A DNA stretch of 64,000 nucleotides from Enterobacter sp. Cy-643 (GTDB lineage Bacteria; Pseudomonadota; Gammaproteobacteria; Enterobacterales; Enterobacteriaceae): the NCBI RefSeq assembly GCF_011752815.1, contig NZ_VWWV01000001.1, positions 62,001 to 126,000 on the forward strand, in the 5' to 3' direction. Under the pieces are notes generated by a model that was not told the origin of the DNA, did no database searches, and saw only the letters and a program-made list of their open reading frames with translations. Shown here piece after piece: positions 1-9,533 of this stretch (its first letter is position 1; each line of letters starts with the position of its first letter). Position numbers and translations under genes: made by a program.

Positions 1-173
1 CGGACATGGTGGTGTTAATTAACAGTCGGAAATGAAACATATAGGCAACAATTAATAAACAATTTGCCGTTAAGGGGACGTTTTGGGCACCAAAGAGGCG
101 GCAAGCCAGCAAAAGAATGTTACGAAATTGTGAGCTGAAGCGTATCAAGCAAAATGGGCGGGAAACACATGAA
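1..173. other. Intergenic, no gene seen
   Basis: No open frame with a ribosome-binding site or recognisable product is visible. The stretch is AT-richer than its surroundings. It lies beyond the 3' end of yphA, and its other neighbour is outside the window. Confidence 0.5.
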
Positions 174-195
174 AAAGGCCGCAGAAGCGGCCTTT
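174..195 (-). terminator. Rho-independent terminator of yphA
   Basis: A perfect 9-bp stem, AAAGGCCGC paired with GCGGCCTTT around a 4-base loop, lies 15 bases past the yphA stop codon. On the minus strand it ends in a short run of T. It fits termination of yphA transcripts. Confidence 0.8.
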
Positions 196-210
196 AAGTG
201 AGGCAGAAAT

Positions 211-633
211 TTAGCGCTTATCGACGGAAATCGCGCCAGGGCCAGTGACCGCCAGCAGCAGGAATCCACCAGCTATGCTTATGTTTTTATAGAAGTTAAT
301 CATATTAGGCATCACTGCATCCCCGGTCATATTCCAGTAATGGTGACCGATAAGCGCCGTGCCGAGGGTATAAAACACAAACAAAATGGCCAGCGGGCGG
401 GTAAAGAACCCGATGATGACCAGGATGGCGGCAACAACTTCCATCAACACCGCAATGGCGGCGGCAAGCGTAGGGAGTGGTGTCCCAAGATGCTCCATAT
501 AGGCCACGGTGCCGCTGAATCCGCTGATCTTCGGCAAGCCGAAAATAATGAACAGCAGAATCAACGCAATACGGGCAATAAGCAGGATCAGGGCACGGGA
601 TTGACCAAAATCGAAATAGCGGAGTGTGTTCAT
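211..633 (-). CDS. yphA: DoxX family inner-membrane protein YphA
   Basis: A 140-residue integral membrane protein of the DoxX family. Four hydrophobic segments are visible at about residues 12-35, 53-77, 82-95 and 118-135, with the family pattern of a Gly/Pro-rich first loop ([10 protein letters not shown]). E. coli YphA has the same length and also sits in the yph cluster. Its function is not established; DoxX relatives are linked loosely to quinone or thiosulfate oxidation and redox stress. It stands alone, with its own terminator, and is transcribed away from the DUF2569 gene. The identification is secure, the function unknown. Confidence 0.88.
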   Translation of the reverse strand: MNTLRYFDFGQSRALILLIARIALILLFIIFGLPKISGFSGTVAYMEHLGTPLPTLAAAIAVLMEVVAAILVIIGFFTRPLAILFVFYTLGTALIGHHYWNMTGDAVMPNMINFYKNISIAGGFLLLAVTGPGAISVDKR

Positions 634-810
634 AGCGGGCTCGCCTGTAGTGGACTCAATTTAAAGTTAATACACAACATCCGAGCCTGCCATTACCGCT
701 GCGCCTCTACCGTATTGTTTGTGTTAATGAATGTTTTTTATTTTACGCTGCTCTACTTGTTTGAGGTGGGCGGTGTAAAATTGCTGTTTAAGGACTCATC
801 TGGGGCAACC

Positions 811-1305
811 ATGAAGAATGAACAAGGCCAGCTGCGGGAAGCGGATAATCGCTCCGGGTCCGGCATAACTTGTGGCGCGGGACAAGGCGGAAAAATTGAC
901 GGCTGGCTGTATGTCGCCGCGCTCTGGCTGCTGGTGAACCTGGTCTGTGTGCCTTATGCGCTCTATCTTTTTGTCGCCACGGAACTGAGAAATTCACGTC
1001 TCGACGGAATTTATCATTTCTACCTGCTGATGGGGATCGTGGTCCTGGTCATCGGTTTGATGCTAACGCTGGCGACAAGCTGGTGTTTCTTCACCCGCAG
1101 AAAAGGCATTCGGGAAATTATCATCCCCCAATTTATCTACAACGTGGTTTACCTGTTTTGCCTGCTATGGATCCCTGCCGGGCTATTTGGCATCGACATT
1201 CCCGCTCGCGCGATTGTGGATATTGGTTACGCGGTGGCCGGCATTATTCTCGGAATTCCCTATTTCCTCTTCTCAAAACGCATTAATGTGGTGTTTTGCC
1301 GTTAA
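811..1305 (+). CDS. DUF2569 family membrane protein
   Basis: A 164-residue protein whose first 30 residues are polar and Gly-rich, followed by four hydrophobic helices at about 33-54, 68-90, 105-125 and 135-153. The layout and sequence resemble DUF2569 (YdgK-like) inner-membrane proteins of unknown function. The ATG at 811 is preferred; an in-frame ATG at 727 would add 28 residues but has no better ribosome-binding site. The open frame further upstream only shadows yphA. It converges on yphH and has no operon partner. Confidence 0.65.
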   Translation: MKNEQGQLREADNRSGSGITCGAGQGGKIDGWLYVAALWLLVNLVCVPYALYLFVATELRNSRLDGIYHFYLLMGIVVLVIGLMLTLATSWCFFTRRKGIREIIIPQFIYNVVYLFCLLWIPAGLFGIDIPARAIVDIGYAVAGIILGIPYFLFSKRINVVFCR

Positions 1306-1365
1306 GAACTGCCGCCGAAAAGAGGGCTTTCAAAGACCTGGCATGAAGCCCCTCGCTTCCTCTCC

Positions 1366-2559
1366 TTACTCCATCAGCGCCTTCTCGGCATATAAATAGC
1401 CTATCCCCATCACTTGCCGGGCACGGGTGAGCTGCCCGAAGTTTATTTGCGTGGCGTGACTCTTCAGGCCATCACCGTGATCGAACGGATTAAAACCGAT
1501 GCGCTGTTTAATGGCGTTCAGCCAGTTTTCGCCAAACTCGCAGCTGCGGCCATAGAACCAGATCTGGTTAATATTGAGAATATTAAGGAAGTTATACAGG
1601 CTAAGCCCAATCGCATTAGCCGAATCTTCTACCCAGCGGGCGACCCTTTCATCCCCAGCATGTAGCGCCTGAACCAGCTGCCGGGAAGTGAGCTTTTCCG
1701 GATCCTGAAGCTGCGCCCCAGGGTGCGTTTTGAGCCAGATGCGGGCCTGTTTTTTCAGCGCGCTGAGCGAAGCCACGGTCTCCAGGCAGCCATAGCGCCC
1801 GCAGTCGCACGCCATGCCGTCCGGGTTAACGATGGTGTGGCCAATTTGCCCGCTGCCGTACAGATTGCCGCGATAGATTTGCCCGTTGATCACAAACGAA
1901 GAGCCGATGCCGTAATCTATGTTAAGCACACAGAAATCTTCCCGGTTGCCGTTGTTTTGCCATTTTTCTGCCAGAGCCAGCATCACGCAGTCGTTATCCA
2001 GCCGGACTTTGACCTCCAGCTTCTCTTCCAGCAGGTATTTAATTTCCACCGCTTCCCGCCAGGGCGCCTGGGGCATGGTTTGCGACACGCCGGTGACGGG
2101 ATCGACCTGTCCGTGTATGCCCAGCGCGAGATTAATCGTTTTTTTCGGCCAGCGTTTTCGCTGTTGCTGCCAGATTGCCTCAATGGCCGACAGCAGCGCC
2201 AGGGGAGAAGGGGCCACAATAGCGCGGCGTTCAAAGTCGGCTATCGGTGAAAGCTGGGCGTTGCACAGCTGGCTCTCAATGCTGGTGGGGGTGACGTTCA
2301 TGCAGAGGATGTAATCCCCTTCCGGCGGAATCTGATAGCTGCCGCTGTTTAATCCCCGGCTGCTGAGATTTTCGCTGGAATGGCTAAGTTTGCCTTCATC
2401 GACCAGCTCCTCAAGGATGTTGCTCACGGCGGGAATGGACAGCCCGGTGTAGCGGGCAAACTGCGATTTACTCAGCTGCTTGTGCCGCCATACCAGCGCC
2501 ATCAGCGTTTGCCGGTTGAACTGACGCACCCGCTGATTGTTGAGACCTGACTCCTGCAT
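1366..2559 (-). CDS. yphH: ROK family transcriptional regulator/sugar kinase homologue YphH
   Basis: 397 residues with an N-terminal winged helix-turn-helix (about 12-70, KSQFARYTGLSIPAVSNILEE) followed by a ROK fold. The ROK zinc site CDCGRYGCLE (about 251-260) is intact, as is an actin-like nucleotide loop (LNIDYGIGSS). ROK proteins of this build are Mlc/NagC-type repressors that sense sugars. It is divergent from yphG with only about 115 bp between the starts, so it probably controls the yphG-transporter-yphB operon. The ligand is unknown. E. coli YphH has the same length and position. Confidence 0.88.
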   Translation of the reverse strand: MQESGLNNQRVRQFNRQTLMALVWRHKQLSKSQFARYTGLSIPAVSNILEELVDEGKLSHSSENLSSRGLNSGSYQIPPEGDYILCMNVTPTSIESQLCNAQLSPIADFERRAIVAPSPLALLSAIEAIWQQQRKRWPKKTINLALGIHGQVDPVTGVSQTMPQAPWREAVEIKYLLEEKLEVKVRLDNDCVMLALAEKWQNNGNREDFCVLNIDYGIGSSFVINGQIYRGNLYGSGQIGHTIVNPDGMACDCGRYGCLETVASLSALKKQARIWLKTHPGAQLQDPEKLTSRQLVQALHAGDERVARWVEDSANAIGLSLYNFLNILNINQIWFYGRSCEFGENWLNAIKQRIGFNPFDHGDGLKSHATQINFGQLTRARQVMGIGYLYAEKALME

Positions 2560-2675
2560 TTTTACTAAACCTCATTAACTGTATTGCGTGAGCATTGAGC
2601 GATTAAAACATGAACGGCTGCTTCAAACTGTCTGCAATCGCCCATTCACTGTTATTTGTTTACTGGAGAGTTGCT

Positions 2676-5600
2676 ATGTACGGAGCCGTTAAAGTCTGGC
2701 AGGAAACGATCTCGCTCCCGACCTGGACCACCGGAGCAGAAGATCCAAACCCGATGTTCCTGGAAAACCGTGTCTATCAGGGATCTTCCGGCGCGGTTTA
2801 TCCCTACGGCGTGATCGATACCCTGACCGGTAAACGTGAGATGCGTGAGTACCGGGCGGTTTGGCTGGAGAACGATTTCATCCGCGTTATGCTGCTGCCG
2901 GAGCTGGGCGGCCGTATTCACCGCGCCTGGGATAAAGTGATGGAGCGCGACTTCGTTTACTACAACGAAGTGGTCAAACCCGCGCTGGTGGGCCTGATCG
3001 GGCCGTGGATCTCCGGTGGGATTGAATTTAACTGGCCGCAGCACCACCGTCCGACCACCTTTCAGCCGGTGGACATGACCTTTCAGCAGCATGAAAGCGG
3101 GGCGCAAACCGTCTGGCTGGGTGAAGTGGAGCCGATGCGTGGCCTGCAGGTGATGACCGGCTTTACGCTTTATCCGGAAAAAGCGCTGATTGAAATTACC
3201 GGCAAAGTCTTTAACGGCAACGCCACGCCGCGTCATTTCCTCTGGTGGGCAAACCCGGCGGTGAAGGGGGGCGACGACCATCAGAGCGTATTCCCGCCGG
3301 ACGTGACCGCGGTGTTTGACCACGGCAAACGTGATGTTTCCGCTTTTCCGATTGCCCACGGCACCTACTACAAGGTGGATTACTCCGCGGGCGTGGATAT
3401 CTCGCGCTACAAAAATATCCCGGTGCCAACGTCCTACATGGCCGATAAGTCAGATTACGATTTTGTTGGGGCTTATCACCACGGCGAACAGGGTGGGCTG
3501 CTGCACATAGCCGATCACCATGTGTCACCGGGCAAAAAACAGTGGACCTGGGGCAACTGCGACTTTGGCCTGGCCTGGGATCGCAACCTGACCGACACCA
3601 ACGGCCCGTACATCGAGCTGATGACCGGCGTGTTCACCGACAACCAGCCGGACTTTACCTGGCTGGCACCGTTTGAAGAAAAAGTGTTTGTGCAAAACTT
3701 CCTGCCGTACAGCAAGCTGGGGACGCTGCAAAACGCCAACACGGAAGCCGCCATTAAGCTTGAGCGCGCGCAGGGCAGGCTGGAGCTCGGCGTCTACGCT
3801 ATTTCCCCGCTGGAAACGGTGACGCTGCGTCTGGAAAGCGACGGCGTAGTCCTGTGGCAAACGCCGCTCAGCCTGAAACCGGCGGAAGCCTGGCTGCATC
3901 AACTGACGGATGACTGGCCGCAGAGACTGACGCTGAGCTTACTCAGCGCGCAAGGCGAAGTGGTGCTCAGCTACCTGGAACACATCGCGGAAGCCTTGCC
4001 TCTGCCGCAGGCGGCGCAGGCTCCGGCTAAGCCTGAACAGATCGCTAACTGCGACGAACTTTATTTTATAGGCCAACATCTGGAGCAGTATCTGCACGCC
4101 AGCCGGTCGGCCTTCGACTACTACCGGCGAGCGCTGGACATTGATCCGCTCGACTTCCGCTGTAACGTTGCCCTGGGCACGCTGGAATTCAACCGGGGCA
4201 ACTGGCAAAAAGCGAAAGAGCACGCTGATGCGGCGCTGCAGCGCGCCCATCGCCTGAACAAAAACCCGCAAAACGGCGATGCCAGCCAGCTTCTCGGCTC
4301 GGTGAAAGAGCGCCTGGGCGACTACGACGGCGCCTTCGATGATTACTACAAGGCTAGCTGGAGCGGCAACTGCCGGGATGCGGCATTTTATGCCCTGGCT
4401 CGCCTGGCGATGCGTAAAGGGGAAACCGCGCGCGCATTAACGCTGGTGTCCCAAAGCCTGCAGTTCAACGCCTCTAATAACCTGGCAATGGGGCTCAAAG
4501 CGCTGGCGTTGTCTCAATCAGGAGAAAAAGCCGCGGCGCTGGCGTGGGTTGAGCAGCAGCTTGCCGTCTGGCCGCTGAGTTATGCCCTGCATTATGCCCG
4601 CTGGGCGATTACGCAGAGCGAAGATGACAAGCAAAAACTGCGGCAGGTAACCGGCCAGCGTGGCACCAACGCCAGCGTTTTGGCCGGCTGGCTGATGAGC
4701 TTTGGGACAGAGCATGCCGCGCGTGAACTGCTCACCGTTCTGAATGCGCAGGAAGCGATGCCGTTGCTGTGGCAGGCCTCGCTGGAGTCCGAGTCGCAAC
4801 GACAGCAGGATTATCTCGCGCAGGCTCGGGAGCAGTTTACCGCCCGGGTTCGCTTCCCTAACAGCCTGGATGAAGTGCAAATGCTGATGCGCCTCCCGCA
4901 GGATGGTTTTGCCCAGTATCTGCTGGGTTGCTTCTGGTATAGCAAACGTCGTTATGCACAAGCGCTGAGCTGCTGGGCATTCTGCGCTGAACAGATGCCG
5001 GAATTTGCCTCCGTACAGCGCGTGCTGGCGATTCATGCCTGGAACAAAGAGCAGAACGTTCAGCGAGCTGAAACGCTGCTGCAGCGTGCCGTGGATCTCG
5101 AACCTGATAATGCGCGCTTCTTGTTTGAACTCGACTTCCTGCTGAAGCTGAATGGCCGCTCGCCGGAGGAGCGTCTTACCCGACTGGAGGCGAAGCGTGA
5201 CGTTGCGCTAAAACGTGACGATCTCACAGCCGAGCTGCTGAGCCTGTGGAACCAGCACGGCAAGCATGAAGCCGCCGCGAAGGTGCTGGCTGAACGCAAG
5301 TTCCATCCGTGGGAGGGCGGTGAAGGCAAAGTGACGGGGCAGTACATTATCAGCCAACAGCGGCGAGCCCTGACCTGCATGGCTGCTGGTCAGTACGGCC
5401 AGTCGGAGGAACTGCTGCAACAGGCGCTGAGCTACCCGGAAAACCTCGGCGAAGGCCGCCTGGTCGGGCAAACCGACAACGATATTTGGTATCTGCTTGG
5501 GCGCAGCGCGCAGCGCCTGCAGCGTCACGAACTGGCTAAAACCTACTTCCAGCAGGCGCTGAAGGGCGGGAGTTCTCTGGCGGCCGGGCGCTACTACAAC

Positions 5601-5948
5601 GACCAGCCCGTGGACTACCTCTTCTATCAGGCTATGGCCCTCAAACAGTTGGGAGAGCTTGAGGCGGCCCATCAGCAATTCAAAGCCTTTGTTGAGTGGG
5701 CACAGGCGCACCGTGAAGACGGGGTTGAGGCCGATTTCTTCGCCGTTTCCCTGCCTGATCTGATTGCGCTTAATGGTGACGCGTTGAAACAACATCAGCA
5801 GCATTGCTTGTTCGTGGAAGCGCTTGGGTGGCTTGGTCTGGGGGATATTGCCGCCTTCAACCAGCGCCTTGAAGCCCTGTTGATCCTTAACCCGGCCCAT
5901 GACAAAGCCCATCTGCTGCGTCAGGCCCTTAGCACCGGCGTACTTTAA
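2676..5948 (+). CDS. yphG: DUF5107 domain and TPR repeat protein YphG
   Basis: A 1090-residue protein, full length for YphG. The N-terminal 380 residues form the DUF5107 domain, an epimerase-like beta-sandwich (motifs LPELGGRIHRAWDK and GGIEFNWPQHH). The rest is a long series of tetratricopeptide helices. The ATG at 2676 is chosen because a GGAGAG ribosome-binding site stands 6 bases upstream; the earlier in-frame ATG has none. It is the first gene of an apparent operon with the sugar porter and yphB. Its activity is unproven; the fold and context suggest carbohydrate recognition or epimerisation. No signal peptide is seen, so it is cytosolic. Confidence 0.88.
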   Translation: MYGAVKVWQETISLPTWTTGAEDPNPMFLENRVYQGSSGAVYPYGVIDTLTGKREMREYRAVWLENDFIRVMLLPELGGRIHRAWDKVMERDFVYYNEVVKPALVGLIGPWISGGIEFNWPQHHRPTTFQPVDMTFQQHESGAQTVWLGEVEPMRGLQVMTGFTLYPEKALIEITGKVFNGNATPRHFLWWANPAVKGGDDHQSVFPPDVTAVFDHGKRDVSAFPIAHGTYYKVDYSAGVDISRYKNIPVPTSYMADKSDYDFVGAYHHGEQGGLLHIADHHVSPGKKQWTWGNCDFGLAWDRNLTDTNGPYIELMTGVFTDNQPDFTWLAPFEEKVFVQNFLPYSKLGTLQNANTEAAIKLERAQGRLELGVYAISPLETVTLRLESDGVVLWQTPLSLKPAEAWLHQLTDDWPQRLTLSLLSAQGEVVLSYLEHIAEALPLPQAAQAPAKPEQIANCDELYFIGQHLEQYLHASRSAFDYYRRALDIDPLDFRCNVALGTLEFNRGNWQKAKEHADAALQRAHRLNKNPQNGDASQLLGSVKERLGDYDGAFDDYYKASWSGNCRDAAFYALARLAMRKGETARALTLVSQSLQFNASNNLAMGLKALALSQSGEKAAALAWVEQQLAVWPLSYALHYARWAITQSEDDKQKLRQVTGQRGTNASVLAGWLMSFGTEHAARELLTVLNAQEAMPLLWQASLESESQRQQDYLAQAREQFTARVRFPNSLDEVQMLMRLPQDGFAQYLLGCFWYSKRRYAQALSCWAFCAEQMPEFASVQRVLAIHAWNKEQNVQRAETLLQRAVDLEPDNARFLFELDFLLKLNGRSPEERLTRLEAKRDVALKRDDLTAELLSLWNQHGKHEAAAKVLAERKFHPWEGGEGKVTGQYIISQQRRALTCMAAGQYGQSEELLQQALSYPENLGEGRLVGQTDNDIWYLLGRSAQRLQRHELAKTYFQQALKGGSSLAAGRYYNDQPVDYLFYQAMALKQLGELEAAHQQFKAFVEWAQAHREDGVEADFFAVSLPDLIALNGDALKQHQQHCLFVEALGWLGLGDIAAFNQRLEALLILNPAHDKAHLLRQALSTGVL

Positions 5949-6014
5949 CAATAATCGGTGGGCGACGATGAGCGCCCGCTCCCTTACCCTACAAATACAA
6001 GATGAGGATCGACC

Positions 6015-7454
6015 ATGGAAAGTATGCCATCGCAACTACGCATGGGTTACGTCTGGACCATCTGTCTGGTAGCCGCCTGTGGCGGGCTGTTGTTTGGTTA
6101 TGACTGGGTGGTTATCGGCGGGGCGAAACCCTTCTACGAAGCCTATTTTTCTATTACCGACCCGGCGGTTTCCGGCTGGGCGATGAGTTCTGCCCTGGTG
6201 GGCTGTATCATCGGGGCGCTGCTCTCCGGCTGGTGTGCCGATAAGTTTGGCCGCAAAATTCCCCTTACTATTGCGGCACTGCTATTTACCGTATCGGCAT
6301 GGGGCACGGCGGTGGCAAGCAACTTCGACCTGTTTGTTGTCTGGCGTATTGTCGGCGGGGTGGGGATCGGCCTCGCTTCGGCGCTTAGCCCGATGTATAT
6401 CGCGGAAATCAGCCCGGCGGCACAGCGCGGACGCTTTGTCGCGGTCAACCAGCTCACTATTGTTATTGGCGTGCTGGCGGCACAGCTTATCAACCTGATG
6501 ATTGCCGAACCGGTCGCCAGCCACGCGACAATGCAGGAAATCAGTGCGAGCTGGAATGGACAGGCGGGCTGGCGCTGGATGTTTGGCTCGGGCGCCGTTC
6601 CTGCCGCGGCGTTTTTGATCCTGATGTTCTTTGTGCCGGAGTCGCCGCGCTGGCTGGTACGTGCCGGGAAAAGCGACCGCGCTCACCAGATGCTGAGCCG
6701 CATCGGCAGTAAAAGCTATGCCGATGCAACGCTGAAAGATATTCAGGAAACGTTAAGCAAGGACAATCAAAAAGTGTCGTGGTCTGCGCTCTGGACACCG
6801 AAAGTTCGTCCGATCATCGTGATTGGTATGGTACTGGCCGTGTTTCAGCAGTGGTGCGGAATTAACGTTATCTTCAACTATGCGCAGGAGATTTTTGCCT
6901 CTGCCGGGTTCGATATTAACAGTACGCTGAAATCGATCGTGGCCACCGGCCTGATTAATCTGGTGTTCACCATCGCCGCGCTGCCGCTGGTAGACAAAAT
7001 TGGCCGCCGAAAACTGATGTTGTTCGGGGCCGCCGGGCTGACGATTATCTATGCGCTGATTGGTGCCGCCTACGGCCTGGGCATTATGGGGCTGCCGGTA
7101 CTGATTCTGGTGCTGGCCGCGATTGCGACCTATGCGCTTACGCTGGCGCCGGTAACGTGGGTGCTGCTGGCGGAAATATTCCCTAACCGCGTTCGCGGCC
7201 TGGCGATGTCGCTGGGAACATTAGCCCTGTGGATCGCCTGCTTCCTGCTGACTTACACTTTCCCGCTGCTGAATGCGGGCCTGGGTGCATCGGGGAGCTT
7301 CCTGCTGTACGGCGTTATCTGTGCCGCAGGCTTTATCTACGTGCGCCGCTTTGTGCCGGAAACCAAAGGCGTGAGCCTTGAAGCGCTGGAACAACAGCTG
7401 GCTGAAGGCCGCGTCAATGCTTCTCCCGCGCAGGCCGCGAAGGTGCTGCACTAA
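6015..7454 (+). CDS. Sugar porter family MFS transporter (XylE/GalP-like)
   Basis: A 479-residue major facilitator protein with twelve predicted membrane segments and the sugar-porter signatures: DKFGRK after helix 2, PESPRWL at the end of helix 6, DKIGRRK after helix 8 and VPETKG at the C-terminus. It should be an inner-membrane sugar:H+ symporter. A GAGGATCGACC leader precedes the ATG. It lies 66 bp after yphG, and its stop overlaps the yphB start by one base, so the three genes are very likely co-transcribed. In E. coli this place in the yph locus holds an ABC transporter (yphDEF) and a dehydrogenase (yphC) instead. The substrate is unknown. Confidence 0.88.
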   Translation: MESMPSQLRMGYVWTICLVAACGGLLFGYDWVVIGGAKPFYEAYFSITDPAVSGWAMSSALVGCIIGALLSGWCADKFGRKIPLTIAALLFTVSAWGTAVASNFDLFVVWRIVGGVGIGLASALSPMYIAEISPAAQRGRFVAVNQLTIVIGVLAAQLINLMIAEPVASHATMQEISASWNGQAGWRWMFGSGAVPAAAFLILMFFVPESPRWLVRAGKSDRAHQMLSRIGSKSYADATLKDIQETLSKDNQKVSWSALWTPKVRPIIVIGMVLAVFQQWCGINVIFNYAQEIFASAGFDINSTLKSIVATGLINLVFTIAALPLVDKIGRRKLMLFGAAGLTIIYALIGAAYGLGIMGLPVLILVLAAIATYALTLAPVTWVLLAEIFPNRVRGLAMSLGTLALWIACFLLTYTFPLLNAGLGASGSFLLYGVICAAGFIYVRRFVPETKGVSLEALEQQLAEGRVNASPAQAAKVLH

Positions 7455-8275
7455 TGGACACGCTACAGTTGCAAAATGCTTTGCTCAGTTTGACTGTTGC
7501 CCCGCAGGGGGCCTCAGTTCTCAACTTTGAATCACGGAAGCACGGGAAACCGATTTTTCATCCGGCGAACCCGGCGCTGTTTCCGATGCTGCCGCTGGCT
7601 AATCGGGTGGCCGGGAACGCTTTCTATCTGCATGGCGAGCGGATTCAGCTGCCAGAAAGCCCTGTCGATGAGCGCTTTTTCCTGCATGGAGATGGCTGGC
7701 AAAAGCTTTGGCACGTTGAGCAGCACGGGGCAGACTCCGTGACCTTGAGTCTGCGTAGCCGGCATGCCTGTGGTTTTAACTATCTGGCGAATCTGACTTA
7801 CCGCCTGGCAGGCAACAGGCTGTTAACCCGGCTTGAGCTGACGCATACCGGCGAGAAGCCGATGATTTACGGGCTGGGTTTGCATCCTTATTTCGCGCTG
7901 GAGTCAGCCAGCCAGGTGCAGTTTTCCGCTAGCGGCTACTGGCCCGAAGGCGAGCAGCACCTGCCTTTGGCCTGGGAAGGGACGTTCACCCCGCAGGCAG
8001 ATTTTTCCCGTGCAAAAACGCCGGAGAACAAGTGGCTTAACGTGGGATATTCCGGCTGGAGCGGCAGGGCGGTTATTGCGCACTCGGAGATGAACGTTTG
8101 CCTGCGCAGCCCGGCGACCAGTTTGATGGTGTTTCGCATGGAGAACCAGCCGTTTATCTGCCTTGAGCCGCAAACGCATCCGGTTAACGCGCATAATTTG
8201 CCGGGAATGCCGGGTTTAGTCATGCTGGAGAAGGGGCAGACCACGCATCTGGAGATGGAAATTGAGGTGAGCTAG
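7454..8275 (+). CDS. yphB: Aldose 1-epimerase family protein YphB
   Basis: 273 residues of galactose-mutarotase-like fold. Visible family elements are LANRVAGN with the following His (about 49-60), the HGDGW stretch (about 79-83), GLHPYF (about 141-146) and the C-terminal CLEPQTHPVNA carrying the expected catalytic Glu. It probably interconverts anomers of the sugar brought in by the upstream porter. Its ATG overlaps the porter stop codon (TAATG), a sign of translational coupling. E. coli yphB is also in the yph locus. Confidence 0.85.
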   Translation: MDTLQLQNALLSLTVAPQGASVLNFESRKHGKPIFHPANPALFPMLPLANRVAGNAFYLHGERIQLPESPVDERFFLHGDGWQKLWHVEQHGADSVTLSLRSRHACGFNYLANLTYRLAGNRLLTRLELTHTGEKPMIYGLGLHPYFALESASQVQFSASGYWPEGEQHLPLAWEGTFTPQADFSRAKTPENKWLNVGYSGWSGRAVIAHSEMNVCLRSPATSLMVFRMENQPFICLEPQTHPVNAHNLPGMPGLVMLEKGQTTHLEMEIEVS

Positions 8276-8378
8276 CGTGCAATAACCATTATTTTGATGT
8301 GTGTTATTGCGCTGTTAATGTTTGCTTGCATGCCAGCCGGCTATCCCCGACACTATCGCCTCCAAAACGGGAGGGATC

Positions 8379-9533
8379 ATGGTTTTGCATTCCACGCGCT
8401 GGCTGGCGCTCAGTTACTTTACCTACTTCTTTAGCTATGGCGTGTTTTTGCCGTTCTGGAGCGTCTGGCTCAAAGGCGTCGGGCTTCCCCCGGAAACAAT
8501 CGGATTGCTGTTAGGCTCCGGGTTAATCGCCCGTTTCCTCGGCAGTTTATTATTAGCCCCCCGCGTGACCGATCCTTCCCGCCTTGTTTTTGCCCTTCGT
8601 CTGTTAGCCCTTGCCACCTTAATTTTTGCCGCCGGTTTCTGGCTGGGCCATGCTGCGCTCTGGCTGCTGCTAACGATGGTGGGCTTTAACCTGTTCTTCT
8701 CGCCGCTGGTGCCGCTGACCGATGCGCTGGCGGGCACCTGGCAGCGGCAGATGCCGCTGGATTATGGCCGGGTGCGGCTCTGGGGATCGCTGGCGTTTGT
8801 TATCGGCTCCGCCATTACCGGTAAGCTGGTGAGTGAGTATAGCTATCAGGCTATTCTGGTCCTGCTGACCATTGGCGCGGCGTCGATGCTGATTGGCATG
8901 ATGCTGCGGCCTTCCATTATGCCGCAGGGCGAAACCCGGCATCAGGCTTCGGCAGGCTGGCCGGCCTGGAAAGGACTCATTATCAGCGCCTGGCGTTTTC
9001 TGGCCTGTGTTTCTCTGCTGCAGGGCGCACATGCGGCCTATTACGGTTTTAGCGCGATTTACTGGCAGAGCACAGGCTATTCCGCTTCTGTTGTGGGCTA
9101 TTTATGGTCGCTGGGCGTGGTCGCGGAAATCGTTATCTTTGCCCTCAGCAACAAACTGTTCCGCCGCTGGAGCGCCAGAGATTTGCTGCTGCTGTCCACC
9201 GTGACCGGCATTATTCGCTGGAGCCTGATGGCAAGCACCACCGAACTGCCGTGGCTGATTGTGGCGCAAATCCTGCACTGCGGCAGCTTCACGGTTTGCC
9301 ACCTGGCGACGATGCGCTATATCTCTGCCCGCAAAGGCGGCGAGGTGATCCGCCTGCAGGCCGTTTACTCCGCCGTAGCGATGGGCGGCGGTATCGCCGT
9401 GATGACGATTTTCTCGGGCTTCCTCTATCAGCATTTGCAGGGCGGGATGTTCTGGGTCATGGCGCTGGTGGCGGCTCCGGCGCTGTTCCTGCGGCCAAAA
9501 GTCGCCGCAGTCAGCCCGGTTGCGGAAAGCTAA
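8379..9533 (+). CDS. hcaT: MFS transporter HcaT (3-phenylpropionate permease family)
   Basis: A 384-residue, twelve-helix MFS protein very close to E. coli HcaT throughout (start MVLHSTRWLALSYF, then FWSVWLKGVGLPPETIGLLLG). HcaT is proposed to import 3-phenylpropionate. The start at 8379 is chosen for its strong GGGAGGGA ribosome-binding site and its match to the E. coli start; longer frames begin in non-coding DNA. The hcaR and hcaEFCBD catabolic genes that neighbour it in E. coli are absent here, so the true substrate may differ. Its 3' end overlaps csiE by 4 bp. Confidence 0.88.
   Translation: MVLHSTRWLALSYFTYFFSYGVFLPFWSVWLKGVGLPPETIGLLLGSGLIARFLGSLLLAPRVTDPSRLVFALRLLALATLIFAAGFWLGHAALWLLLTMVGFNLFFSPLVPLTDALAGTWQRQMPLDYGRVRLWGSLAFVIGSAITGKLVSEYSYQAILVLLTIGAASMLIGMMLRPSIMPQGETRHQASAGWPAWKGLIISAWRFLACVSLLQGAHAAYYGFSAIYWQSTGYSASVVGYLWSLGVVAEIVIFALSNKLFRRWSARDLLLLSTVTGIIRWSLMASTTELPWLIVAQILHCGSFTVCHLATMRYISARKGGEVIRLQAVYSAVAMGGGIAVMTIFSGFLYQHLQGGMFWVMALVAAPALFLRPKVAAVSPVAES

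Noticed and set aside
340-810. 5' extension of the DUF2569 open frame
   Set aside because: The translation over yphA is low-complexity and antisense to a conserved gene; the membrane protein only starts making sense from 811 (or at the earliest 727).
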